Source: Bacillus sp. HMF5848 (GTDB lineage: Bacteria > Bacillota > Bacilli > Bacillales > HMF5848). From it: 64,000 nt of DNA. The position numbers were made by a program, and so were the translations under genes. The stretch is from the NCBI RefSeq assembly GCF_003944835.1, contig NZ_RWIV01000001.1, positions 4,391,501-4,455,500 of the forward strand, in the 5' to 3' direction. The notes under the pieces are model-generated. The model was not told the DNA's origin, did not search any database, and saw nothing but the letters and a program-made list of their open reading frames with translations. Shown here piece by piece: positions 1-7,356 of the stretch; within the stretch, counting starts at the first letter, position 1, and each line of letters opens with the position of its first letter.

Positions 1-421
1 TAGCTAAGCCCGTTGCTAATCCTCTACGGTCTGGAAACCATTTTACTAGCGTAGAAACAGGAGCAATGTACCCGACCCCTAATCCTATTCCTCCTAACAC
101 ACCATAGGTTACATACAGTAACGGAAGTGAGCCTACATTAACCGCTAGACCAGATCCGATGATACCAGCACCGAAAAACCCCGCAGCAAGGAGCCCTGCC
201 TTTCTTGGTCCATATTTTTCAACAAAGTGGCCTAGAAAAGCGGCAGATAAACCTAAAAATAATATAGCTAAACTAAACGTAAATTGAACTTGCTTTGCTG
301 ACCAACCGAATTCATCTATCAATGGGTTTGTGAAGTTACTCCATGCGTATACGGAACCTATTGAAATATGAATTCCGACTGCCGAAACGGCGATTAGCCA
401 ACGGTTTTTCATTTTCCCCAT
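1..421 (-). CDS. OFA-family MFS transporter (oxalate/formate antiporter-like), 3' part outside window
   Basis: The N-terminal 140 residues of a membrane transporter lie here; the gene runs off the left edge. The start ATG at 421-419 follows an AAGGGGATG ribosome site. The protein begins [16 protein letters not shown], then [10 protein letters not shown] and a hydrophobic series with the loop [13 protein letters not shown], which is the MFS motif-A region, followed by [20 protein letters not shown]. This pattern (early YAWSNF, then GLGxGYxxPV) is typical of the oxalate/formate antiporter (OFA) family of the major facilitator superfamily. Family members exchange small carboxylates, but many have no known substrate. 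The divergent neighbour is fdhD and a molybdopterin oxidoreductase lies 3.4 kb away, so a formate link is attractive but inferred. A structured leader precedes it. Confidence 0.85.
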   Translation of the reverse strand, partial: MGKMKNRWLIAVSAVGIHISIGSVYAWSNFTNPLIDEFGWSAKQVQFTFSLAILFLGLSAAFLGHFVEKYGPRKAGLLAAGFFGAGIIGSGLAVNVGSLPLLYVTYGVLGGIGLGVGYIAPVSTLVKWFPDRRGLATGLA

Positions 422-445
422 GCGCTCATCCCCTTAAGTTTTGCT

Positions 446-595
446 TAAATAAAATAAGCCGCCAACCACTCTATACGCAAATTGGGTATAGCAAAGTGGA
501 CTGACGGTTAGTTTCTAGCAGGTTCGCTACTATCATGACCAACTGTTAATCGCTTTCATTTTTCGCTTCACCTTAATCTAGTAGACAGGTTCGCT
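446..595 (-). promoter_or_regulatory. Structured leader of the OFA transporter with attenuator-like hairpin (riboswitch candidate)
   Basis: Read on the minus strand. Two 10-bp copies of AGCGAACCTG (595-586 and 528-519) each sit in a short hairpin. They are followed by a long stem whose arms are 507-496 (CCGTCAGTCCAC) and 469-459 (GTGGTTGGCGG), with an inner TATAC/GTATA hairpin. Directly after comes CTTATTTTATTT (457-446), a U-rich tract, then the ribosome site of the transporter. Tandem conserved hairpins followed by a terminator-like stem just before a start codon is the usual layout of a cis-acting regulatory RNA. I do not recognise it as a known riboswitch class. On the plus strand the stem has no U-tract, so the minus reading is preferred. 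Confidence 0.4.
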
Positions 596-776
596 GCCCT
601 ACACCAAAATGTGACGAAATTATGAACTTTGACAAAAGCATATCATTATATTTAAAATATGGCAATATCTGTTTTTCTTCGTTTCTAATTTTTTTAAGAG
701 AAAGAAAGTTTTATACTTGTTTAATGGTGTTAATTGTGTTTATATTTTTATTAATCTTAGAAAATGGGTGATTACA

Positions 777-1571
777 ATGATGTCAAATATGAGTGTCCAC
801 CAACAAATTGTAAAATATACTAATAATTCATTTGTATATATGAAGGATACCATTGTATCGGAATACCCGTTAACTATTTACGTTAACGACACTGAGTTTG
901 CGACTATGGTTTGTACTCCAACTGATTTAGAAGAGTTAATCATTGGCTTTTTAGCGTCAGAGGGTGTCATTCGTTTTAGAAGAGAAATCAGATCATTTCA
1001 AATTGACGAGAGTCGCGGAAGTGCCTACGTTCACTTACACCATAATGTTGAAACAAATCACCAGCACTATTCTAAAAGATTTATAGGTTCATGCTGCGGT
1101 AAAAGTCGTCAGTTTTATTTAGTAAATGATGCAAAAACTGCTAAAATTTCTATGTCAAAAACTACTGTATCTGCCGACCAATGTATTAACTTAATGAAAC
1201 AGATGCAACAAGCTAGCTATGTGTTTCAAGAGACGGGTGGCGTACATAATGCTGCACTTTGTACCCCAGAAGACATCATTGTATCACGCGCTGATATTGG
1301 TAGACATAACGCACTCGATAAATTATTCGGATATAGCTTACTTAATCAAATTCCTGTACGTGATAAAATTTTAGTATTTAGTGGACGTATATCATCTGAA
1401 GTGTTATTAAAAGCGGCTAAAATTGGCGTTGGTATTGTGCTTTCAAAATCAGCTGCTACAGACTTGGCCATTAAATTAGCAACTGACTTAAATATTACTG
1501 CTGTTGGATTTATTAGAGGAAATTCCTTTAATGTATACTCACATGCAGAGAGGATTACGCATGTAAACTAA
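777..1571 (+). CDS. fdhD: Formate dehydrogenase accessory sulfurtransferase FdhD
   Basis: FdhD transfers sulfur from a cysteine desulfurase to the molybdenum cofactor of formate dehydrogenases and is needed for their activity. The protein shows the family blocks PLTIYVNDTEF, LIIGFLASEGVI, GGVHNAALC and DIGRHNALDKLFG, and near-usual length (264 aa). The catalytic region reads GSCCGKSR: two adjacent cysteines rather than the CxxC of the E. coli protein. I believe this form occurs in Bacillus homologues but cannot check. The start at 777 (or 780) follows GGGTG; the longer frame from a TTG at 717 lacks a ribosome site and adds unrelated residues. It is transcribed away from the OFA transporter. 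The likely client enzyme is the molybdopterin oxidoreductase at 3788-6037. Confidence 0.92.
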   Translation: MMSNMSVHQQIVKYTNNSFVYMKDTIVSEYPLTIYVNDTEFATMVCTPTDLEELIIGFLASEGVIRFRREIRSFQIDESRGSAYVHLHHNVETNHQHYSKRFIGSCCGKSRQFYLVNDAKTAKISMSKTTVSADQCINLMKQMQQASYVFQETGGVHNAALCTPEDIIVSRADIGRHNALDKLFGYSLLNQIPVRDKILVFSGRISSEVLLKAAKIGVGIVLSKSAATDLAIKLATDLNITAVGFIRGNSFNVYSHAERITHVN

Positions 1572-1638
1572 TATGGAGTATATTCAGTACGTTGAAAGCG
1601 CTTACCGATTTGCGAGCACCTTGCTCAGCCTATACCAG

Positions 1639-1693
1639 CTTAAGTCGTCCCCCCGCAGGAAGAGAATCTCCTCCCAGAGAGAGACGACTTAAG
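1639..1693. repeat. Long intergenic inverted repeat
   Basis: Perfect 11-bp arms CTTAAGTCGTC (1639-1649) and GACGACTTAAG (1683-1693) flank a 33-nt loop that is itself purine/pyrimidine-skewed and partly self-complementary (GAGAATCTC). It lies between the ends of fdhD and the convergent DPBB gene. There is no U-tract, so it is not a standard intrinsic terminator. It resembles a dispersed palindromic element. A near-cre sequence (TTGAAAGCGCTTACC, 1592-1606, 14 of 15 positions) lies just before it with no gene to serve. Confidence 0.6.
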
Positions 1694-1818
1694 AACTCGA
1701 GCTGTGAAAAGCATCATATTTCATATCCATGCTTTTCACAAAATACTCAAGGAAGATTATTCTTAGATGAAAAGCTGGCTAGGGGTTTGGAGCTTAACAC
1801 TAATCTAGGTTAAAAGAC

Positions 1819-2475
1819 TTATACTTCTTTTATATCAAAAGAAATGACCTTATTCGTTTTTGTATTATAAATTACACTTCCTCGGATTGTGAGCTTTTCT
1901 TGCGTGGATTCCACTTTGAATTCATACGTTTCTTGGATGCGATCCGCAGAAAGCTTTTTCTCTTCGACCTTGTTATAGTCCGTTATGTCATATCCTGGGT
2001 AAGCTACTTGTGTGACTTCTAATAAATATTTACCCCATTTCTCTGCTTCTAGTTCTGGTGTAGGTATGAACTCGACAGGAATGATACCCATGTCTGGACT
2101 TACTCCCAATGCTACAAATGCTTGTTTATGAAGTATGAGTTGGTTGGGTGAAGAACCTGTTGATTGGTCCACGACGGTAACAATTATTTCGCGGCCCGTC
2201 GGTGGGTATCGCACTTTCAAAGTTTGTCCGCACTCGTACGGAGCACCTGCCGTCACCGCTACAGTCATGTATTCATTCTTGGACCATGGTATGCCACATT
2301 TTGTGACTGGACCGCCTTCTGTCCAGACTGCTTGAGCTTTTATCGGCTGTTGGCGAGAATTATAATTTTGGTAGTCAAAATAGGGTGGGTACTGGTACCA
2401 CTGCCTTGTTGGCTGGTATCCGTAGTGATACATACCTACAAATTGGTGATATGGATAATTGTGATTCACATACAT
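1819..2475 (-). CDS. DPBB (RlpA/expansin-like) and DUF3889 domain protein
   Basis: 218 aa. The N-terminal 45 residues are rich in Tyr, Gln, Asn and Pro (for example YHYGYQPTRQWYQYPP) with no signal peptide. Residues about 50-145 look like a double-psi beta-barrel: AVWTEGGPVTKCG, VAVTAGAPYECGQTLKV and IIVTVVDQSTGSSPNQLILHK, including the Asp of the VxVxDQ stretch. The C-terminal 70 residues (KWGKYLLEVTQVAYPGYDITDY onward) fit DUF3889. I chose the start at 2475 because AGGGAGA lies 8 bp upstream; the longer frame to 2532 has no ribosome site. The barrel fold occurs in lytic transglycosylases and expansins; activity here is unknown. The Tyr-rich leader and a sigma-K-like upstream sequence suggest a spore-surface protein, which is inference. 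Confidence 0.75.
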   Translation of the reverse strand: MYVNHNYPYHQFVGMYHYGYQPTRQWYQYPPYFDYQNYNSRQQPIKAQAVWTEGGPVTKCGIPWSKNEYMTVAVTAGAPYECGQTLKVRYPPTGREIIVTVVDQSTGSSPNQLILHKQAFVALGVSPDMGIIPVEFIPTPELEAEKWGKYLLEVTQVAYPGYDITDYNKVEEKKLSADRIQETYEFKVESTQEKLTIRGSVIYNTKTNKVISFDIKEV

Positions 2476-2516
2476 TATGCCTGTCTCCCTCTCTGTAATG
2501 TAGAAACTCTCGTAGC

Positions 2517-2543
2517 ATATTATGTGTAACACAATGTCCCTGT
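2517..2543 (-). promoter_or_regulatory. Possible sigma-K/sigma-E-type promoter of the DPBB-DUF3889 gene
   Basis: On the minus strand CATAATAT (2524-2517) fits the CATANNNT -10 element of mother-cell sigma factors, with AC 17 bp upstream (2543-2542). It lies about 40 bp ahead of the start codon. The -35 element is only two bases, so this is weak evidence. Confidence 0.3.
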
Positions 2544-2607
2544 GATAGTTGGTGTTATTTATATCCTCATGTGTTTTAAGTGCCCAACGCCTTAGTTCTT
2601 GACATAG

Positions 2608-2640
2608 AAAAATAAGAGCAAACGAATGACTCGTTTGCCC
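2608..2640 (-). terminator. Intrinsic terminator of the Dps-like gene
   Basis: Minus-strand stem GCAAACGA / TCGTTTGC (2638-2631 and 2625-2618) with a 5-nt loop, followed by TCTTATTTTT. It starts 8 bp after the stop codon of the Dps-like gene. Confidence 0.85.
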
Positions 2641-2647
2641 TCATACG

Positions 2648-3352
2648 TTATTGCGGTAAGTTGTCGTTTAAGTGACGATTGCTCGCGATATCTTGATTGC
2701 CATCAAGAAGATGCGTCATACCGCGTACTAAAGAGTCATCCTCAAGTAGACTCCAAATGTGATATCCGAAGTCCTCTCTTTTTAATAAAACTTGTTCTAA
2801 CACTTGTACCGTCCCAAAATCATGTAATTCATGGGCGCGATCAATTGTTTTTCTCATCATACCTTGAATTTTCAATTCATGCTCTAAATCATTACGGAGG
2901 AAATCACGCATTGTATAGCGGCCTTCCATTTCATGCTTAATATATGAGATTTCATGTTGTGTAACTGGGTGAGCTGTCGGTACCACACCTAGGCGTGACA
3001 CACGCTCCCCTACCATATCAATATGCTTCTGCGTTACTTCAATATGCTCTTCAAGAATATGATGCAAACTGCCAAATGATTCAGCACCTTCAGTTAACCA
3101 GTGGTGCTTCGTATATTGATTAAGAGCGACACATAAAGCACATAAATGCTCATCTAGCATTAGACCCATTTCTAGTCTTGTTTCATATGGAAGGCTAATT
3201 CCGGATCCTTCTTTTCTTGCTGTCCGTGGTTCTTGTCTTAGCACCATTTCATTCATGTGCTGATTAGAGTGACCTGGCATAGCAGGATCAAACCCTGATT
3301 TAGACAACTTAAACTGATCATGTGAAAACCCCTGATTATCATGCATTTGCAT
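2648..3352 (-). CDS. Dps/ferritin-like iron-storage and DNA-protection protein
   Basis: 234 aa. Dps proteins form 12-mers that oxidise and store iron and shield DNA during stress. The ferritin-like helix bundle begins near residue 70 (LDEHLCALCVALNQYTKHHW), with the ferroxidase-type His in KHHWLTEG and the acidic run HHILEEHIEVTQKHIDMVGERV. The rest of the fold is clear through WSLLEDDSLVRG. It is longer than a classic Dps (about 150-170 aa): an extra N-terminal stretch of about 60 residues is polar and unstructured-looking. The ribosome site AAAGAGG supports the start. It has its own terminator and is flanked by unrelated genes in the same direction. No PerR or sigma-B site was convincing upstream. 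Confidence 0.8.
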   Translation of the reverse strand: MQMHDNQGFSHDQFKLSKSGFDPAMPGHSNQHMNEMVLRQEPRTARKEGSGISLPYETRLEMGLMLDEHLCALCVALNQYTKHHWLTEGAESFGSLHHILEEHIEVTQKHIDMVGERVSRLGVVPTAHPVTQHEISYIKHEMEGRYTMRDFLRNDLEHELKIQGMMRKTIDRAHELHDFGTVQVLEQVLLKREDFGYHIWSLLEDDSLVRGMTHLLDGNQDIASNRHLNDNLPQ

Positions 3353-3485
3353 AGCTATTACCTCTTTTCATGTTAAATTTTCATTTTTATTGTTGAGATA
3401 ATAGCATGTTTTTATTTGTTTAATTTATCAAAGGTGTTGTTAAATTTTTACCATTTATTTAATAATTTGTGCTTAAATTTTACAT

Positions 3486-3806
3486 TTATCCTTTTAAAAC
3501 AGGTCGTAAGTCCTCTAGCTTCTCAAACAAATGCCACACAAAATCATCAAGCCCTTTATCACGATAAGGATGAAACTCCTCCATTTCAGGATCCTGCAGA
3601 AAGTTTGTGATTGATTTTTTTGATTCCCACTCTACTACTAATAATACTTGACGAGGTTTAACATCTCCTACTGGTGACGACTCGAGATCTCCTACTGCCA
3701 CCACCTTTCCTCCGTGCCTAGCTAACGCTTTATTCGCCTCTTTCGAATATGTAGCATAGCTTTGTTTATCTTTTAAATTAAATAAATTTAAAGCGTAGAT
3801 TGCCAC
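3486..3806 (-). CDS. DUF1330 domain protein
   Basis: 106 aa, start codon GTG at 3806 with GGGGGAGG 7 bp upstream. It fits DUF1330, a ferredoxin-like dimeric alpha/beta-barrel fold: N-terminal beta strand (IYALNLFNLKD), HGGKVVAVGD in the middle and VVEWESKKSITNFLQDPEM near the end. Its first 19 bp overlap the end of the molybdopterin oxidoreductase, so the two are translationally coupled and probably work together. DUF1330 proteins have no settled function. A role as a small accessory protein for the oxidoreductase is inference from the overlap only. Confidence 0.8.
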   Translation of the reverse strand: MAIYALNLFNLKDKQSYATYSKEANKALARHGGKVVAVGDLESSPVGDVKPRQVLLVVEWESKKSITNFLQDPEMEEFHPYRDKGLDDFVWHLFEKLEDLRPVLKG

Positions 3807-6037
3807 TCTTTTTCCTCCCCCTCTTTTACGAGTATTTTCTCAATGTTGACTGGGATGCCATTGAAAACGGCATTACCAGACACAGCATCCATAACATTTG
3901 AATCCGAAAGATCATTTACATTCACACCAGCATGCTTTCTTGCTATTTGCATGCGTGTATCCTCAAATTGATGCCCCCAGCCATGCGGGATACTTACTAC
4001 ACCACGTTTAATATCTTCTTGTAGTTTCACATCGATTTCTATAGTTCCTACACGCGATGTAATCTTAACTGCATCACCATCCTCGATATTCACGTCCATC
4101 GCATCGTGTGGATTCATATACAACGTACAGCGATTTTTCCCTTTCACCAGAACATCGAGATTGTGCATCCAAGAGTTGTTCGAGCGCAGATCACGCCTTC
4201 CAATTAGTACGAAAGGAGGAAGACTCTCCTTTAACTTCGTATGCAGCCTTGGAATATCCTTAATAATGGGCTCAGGCGCTAATTCTATTTTTTGTGTAGA
4301 AGTTAGCAGTACTTCCGGAATCCTTTCTTTTAATGGTCCAAGATCTACACCGTGCTCCTGTTTCTTTAGAGTTTCGAGGTTTAATCCTTTTACGTCACGA
4401 CCGAATCCATCTCCATATGGACCTACTCGTAATAAGAAATCTAGCATCCTCTCTGGTCCTCGATATGCTGATAAGTTTGAAAAAATTTCTTCTGGCTCTC
4501 GTTTATATATAGGTGATTTTGGGTTTTTCACCTCAGCACGAATCAGGGATTGTATCGTCATATCATCTAAGTATGTTACTGGGTCCCCTCCCATATCAGT
4601 TCCACTGACGATTTCGGTTAGATGCAGAAGAACCTCCCATTCGTCAAGTGCGGGTAAATCGAACACTGGTTTTGAATAGTGAGCAATGTTTCTTACAGCT
4701 AAATGATAAAAAGCTACATCATAGTGTGAGCGTTCTAGTGGTGAAGGAACTGGTAAGATAACATTTGCAAATCTTGTTGATTCATTTAAATAGCAATCCA
4801 CACTTACGATAAAATCAAGATCACGGAGTTTAGTTTGTAAGCGTTTACCATTTGGTGTTGAAAGAATAGGATTGCCACCGATTGTTACAAAGGCTTTGGC
4901 ATGATCTAGTTCATCGGCCAATGTAGAAACAGGTAGTTCTCCTAATACCTCTGGTAAGCCACTGACTGCACCATAAAACCGTCCATACCGGTATGTTTCC
5001 TTTTTTCTTAAAGGTTTGTTAACATTTCTAGCACCAACCGCAGGCTTTGGAAAACATACGCCTCCCTCACTGTCTAAATTTCCCGTTAAAATGTTTAGCA
5101 CATCAATGAGCCAAGTAGACAGTGTGCCAAACTCCTGTGTACATGTCCCCATTCGTCCATAAACTATTGCTTTTTCTGCGTTCGCGAGATCTCTAGCAAT
5201 TTTACGAATAGTCATGGCAGGTATGTCACACGTATTTTCTATAGCTTCTGGCGAGAAGCTTTCCGCTAATTTCTTTACTTTTTCTAGATCATTCGTGTGC
5301 TGCTCGAGTTTACCTAGGCGCACTAATTTTTCATCAAAAATCGTATTCACTAAGGCAAACAAAAATAGTGCATCTGTTCCAGGCTGGATTGGGTAATATT
5401 CATCTGCCGCTTTAGCTGTAGGAGTTTTTAGGGGATCAATTACAACAAATTTACCACCACGAGCTTGTATATTCTTGAGGCGTTCTTTCATGTTAGGTGC
5501 TGTCATCATACTGCCATTTGATACAAAGGGATTTGCGCCGATAATTAACATATAATCTGTATGATCCACATCGGGTATTGGCACACTGAAGTCACTGCCG
5601 TACATCATGTCTGCTACTAGCTGCTTCGGGATTTGATCCATCGTACTCGCTGAGAAAGTATTTTTACTACGAAGTGTCTTTAAAAAGGTTGGGACATATA
5701 GAAGACCTGCTAGGTTATGGACATTTGGATTCCCAAGATAGACCGCCACTGCATCACGGCCATATGTATGTATGACGTTACGAAGTCCCTTTTTCACTTC
5801 AGATAGCGCTTCTTGCCAAGAAACCTCCTTCCAATCCGTTCCATTACGAACAAGTGGCTTTCGTAAACGATCTGGATCCTCATGTAGCTCTTTTAAACTA
5901 TATCCCTTCGGACAAATATGTCCTTTACTAAATGGATCAAGTTTATCTCCTCGTATGGAGATAATTTCATTTCCTTCCGTATGAATTTCTAAGCCACAGG
6001 TTGCTTCACAAAGAGGACAAGTTCGATAATGAATCAT
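3788..6037 (-). CDS. Molybdopterin-dependent oxidoreductase (formate dehydrogenase/nitrate reductase superfamily)
   Basis: 749 aa catalytic subunit of the DMSO-reductase superfamily, predicted cytoplasmic because no Tat signal is present. The N-terminal [4Fe-4S] motif is complete: Cys7, Cys10, Cys14 and Cys42 (CPLCEATC then GHICPKG). Cofactor-binding blocks follow (IGANPFVSNGSMM, VVIDPLKTPTAK, GRMGTCTQEFGT, TGNLDSEGG, FVTIGGNPILSTPNGKR), and the C-terminal molydop-binding domain has LIGRRDLRSNNSWMHN and IPHGWGHQ. The region that usually carries the Mo ligand reads SASTMDQIPKQL, with no Cys or selenocysteine, so it is not a textbook formate dehydrogenase or Nap-type enzyme. It resembles B. subtilis YoaE as I recall it. 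No partner iron-sulfur or membrane subunit lies beside it. A palindromic operator sits 33 bp upstream. Confidence 0.88.
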   Translation of the reverse strand: MIHYRTCPLCEATCGLEIHTEGNEIISIRGDKLDPFSKGHICPKGYSLKELHEDPDRLRKPLVRNGTDWKEVSWQEALSEVKKGLRNVIHTYGRDAVAVYLGNPNVHNLAGLLYVPTFLKTLRSKNTFSASTMDQIPKQLVADMMYGSDFSVPIPDVDHTDYMLIIGANPFVSNGSMMTAPNMKERLKNIQARGGKFVVIDPLKTPTAKAADEYYPIQPGTDALFLFALVNTIFDEKLVRLGKLEQHTNDLEKVKKLAESFSPEAIENTCDIPAMTIRKIARDLANAEKAIVYGRMGTCTQEFGTLSTWLIDVLNILTGNLDSEGGVCFPKPAVGARNVNKPLRKKETYRYGRFYGAVSGLPEVLGELPVSTLADELDHAKAFVTIGGNPILSTPNGKRLQTKLRDLDFIVSVDCYLNESTRFANVILPVPSPLERSHYDVAFYHLAVRNIAHYSKPVFDLPALDEWEVLLHLTEIVSGTDMGGDPVTYLDDMTIQSLIRAEVKNPKSPIYKREPEEIFSNLSAYRGPERMLDFLLRVGPYGDGFGRDVKGLNLETLKKQEHGVDLGPLKERIPEVLLTSTQKIELAPEPIIKDIPRLHTKLKESLPPFVLIGRRDLRSNNSWMHNLDVLVKGKNRCTLYMNPHDAMDVNIEDGDAVKITSRVGTIEIDVKLQEDIKRGVVSIPHGWGHQFEDTRMQIARKHAGVNVNDLSDSNVMDAVSGNAVFNGIPVNIEKILVKEGEEKEWQSTL

Positions 6038-6069
6038 ATTATCACTCCTTTTATGATTAGTGATTTAAC

Positions 6070-6087
6070 ATACTAACCGGTTAGTAT
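6070..6087. promoter_or_regulatory. Perfect 18-bp palindrome, TetR-type operator candidate
   Basis: ATACTAACCGGTTAGTAT is a perfect palindrome 33 bp upstream of the molybdopterin oxidoreductase start. The central AACCGGTT with TA-rich flanks is the style of TetR-family operators. No TetR gene is in the neighbourhood, so the regulator is elsewhere. The minus-strand start codon, ribosome site and palindrome are close enough for direct repression of initiation. Confidence 0.55.
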
Positions 6088-6235
6088 AACTGTACTACGC
6101 CTTTTACTAGTTTTCAATTGTAAATCCTATTAATTCGTTCGCTTAATTATGACAAAAATTTTGTATTCTTGAGATTGAATAGGTTCGTGTAACGATATGC
6201 TGTAGACGATTTTTTTGAACGACCAATTGCTCAGA

Positions 6236-6275
6236 GGAAAAACCCGTAAGCAGACCTTAGCTTCCGGGTTTTTCT
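6236..6275. terminator. Bidirectional intrinsic terminator
   Basis: Stem arms AAAAACCCG...AAGC and GCTT...CGGGTTTTT around an 8-nt loop, with T-runs in both directions. It lies downstream of the AAC(3)-like gene (minus strand) and separates it from the molybdopterin gene. Confidence 0.75.
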
Positions 6276-6324
6276 TTTAATTCTTACTTATGATAGAACG
6301 TGGTTTGCTGTATGTCGTTGAACA

Positions 6325-7140
6325 TTATTCATTATTTGGATGGTTTGCTGCTATCCATTTACTTGCAAAATCAACAATCGTTCGTTGTTGTATTAGTTTG
6401 CACATAGCTGCGCCCACTCTTTTCGATTGAATAGCATACTTGCTTTCAAAATCTTGTCCTAACGCTTCAAACACATCTGAATCATATAGGATTTCACTAT
6501 ATTCTTTCCATACACGTTTTCCGTCCTGGAGCAAAGCTGCACCTTTTTCTACCTTTTTACGATTTTGCACGGCATGTTCAGCAAAATGAAGCGACGTATT
6601 ACTATCGTGATCAACACCTAGTAACAAAATATATCCATTTAGTTCATATATTTTAGCTAAGGGCGATTGTAGACCAAACCCAGCTTCAAGAGGCTGCTCA
6701 CTTACTATATAGTCTGCAAATTTCCCCCACGCAGCAAAGGAATACATCGGATGATTGCTTCTTTTTACACCTGGCATGGTTCTGAACGTCTCCACAATGA
6801 CTCCCATTCCTCTTGAAGGTGTTACTTGAGGATGATAGGCAGGCATTTCGTTACGAATAATGGACCACCATGTTTCAGGTACAGGAGGACGTTGCCAGTC
6901 AGCAGGATCAGAATTATCTGCGGTTTGAGTTGGCATAACAATAGTACCTTCTTCACCAATTATGTCCATTATTGCTTGCACAACGGCTACGGGACCACCG
7001 CATACCCATCCTAGGGAGCTTAATGACGAATGCACAATAACAACCATTCCTCGCTCTAAACCAAGCGATAATAATTCCTCTCGTAAACTGGATATTGTAT
7101 TTGGTAATTTTAGCTGATTCATAATATTTATTTCACTCAT
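6325..7140 (-). CDS. AAC(3)-like aminoglycoside N3'-acetyltransferase family protein
   Basis: 271 aa, the usual family length. Antibiotic_NAT family enzymes move an acetyl group from acetyl-CoA to an amino group; chromosomal Bacillus members such as YokD have no proven antibiotic substrate. Visible signatures are VVIVHSSLSSLGWVCGGP near residue 35 (acetyl-CoA region), TIVMPTQTADNSDPADWQ, GVIVETFRTMPGVKRSNHPMYSFAAWG and LLLGVDHDSNTSLHFAEH with the conserved His. The start at 7140 has GGAGG 9 bp upstream; the longer frame to 7170 reads through that ribosome site. It is transcribed alone. Resistance should not be assumed from the family alone. Confidence 0.85.
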   Translation of the reverse strand: MSEINIMNQLKLPNTISSLREELLSLGLERGMVVIVHSSLSSLGWVCGGPVAVVQAIMDIIGEEGTIVMPTQTADNSDPADWQRPPVPETWWSIIRNEMPAYHPQVTPSRGMGVIVETFRTMPGVKRSNHPMYSFAAWGKFADYIVSEQPLEAGFGLQSPLAKIYELNGYILLLGVDHDSNTSLHFAEHAVQNRKKVEKGAALLQDGKRVWKEYSEILYDSDVFEALGQDFESKYAIQSKRVGAAMCKLIQQRTIVDFASKWIAANHPNNE

Positions 7141-7285
7141 TTTTTCATCGCCTCCACCTTGTGAAACCACCCTATGTTACTTAATTATAACTTGTTTCAT
7201 GATTCTAGACAGTGTAAAGGTAGATAAGTAGAGGTAATTTTCTGAAAAGAAGTTATATTCAGTTCCACAATCATGTTAAATAGCT

Positions 7286-7315
7286 AAAAGGGAACGGCCG
7301 CCCGTTCCCTTTTTC
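7286..7315 (-). terminator. Intrinsic terminator of the ATP-grasp gene
   Basis: 12-bp arms AAAAGGGAACGG / CCGTTCCCTTTT with a 4-nt loop, 42 bp after the ATP-grasp stop codon on the minus strand, followed by AGC. T-runs exist on both strands, so it may act both ways. Confidence 0.85.
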
Positions 7316-7356
7316 AACATATTATTTTTATTTCTAAATAGGCTTTAGTAGCATGA

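Noticed and set aside
1592-1606. cre site TTGAAAGCGCTTACC after fdhD
   Set aside because: Matches 14 of 15 positions, but no gene starts downstream within reach on either strand; probably chance or part of the repeat region.
1592-1813. Open frame of 73 codons spanning the inverted repeat
   Set aside because: It runs through the inverted repeat at 1639-1693, has no ribosome site, and gives a low-information, Arg/Ser-rich product with no family resemblance.
4161-4679. 172-codon plus-strand open frame inside the molybdopterin gene
   Set aside because: It is antisense to well-conserved domains of the oxidoreductase; no ribosome site or family.
6325-7140. Calling the AAC(3)-like gene an aminoglycoside-resistance gene
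   Set aside because: Chromosomal Bacillus members of this family have not all been shown to confer resistance; sequence shows the fold, not the substrate.
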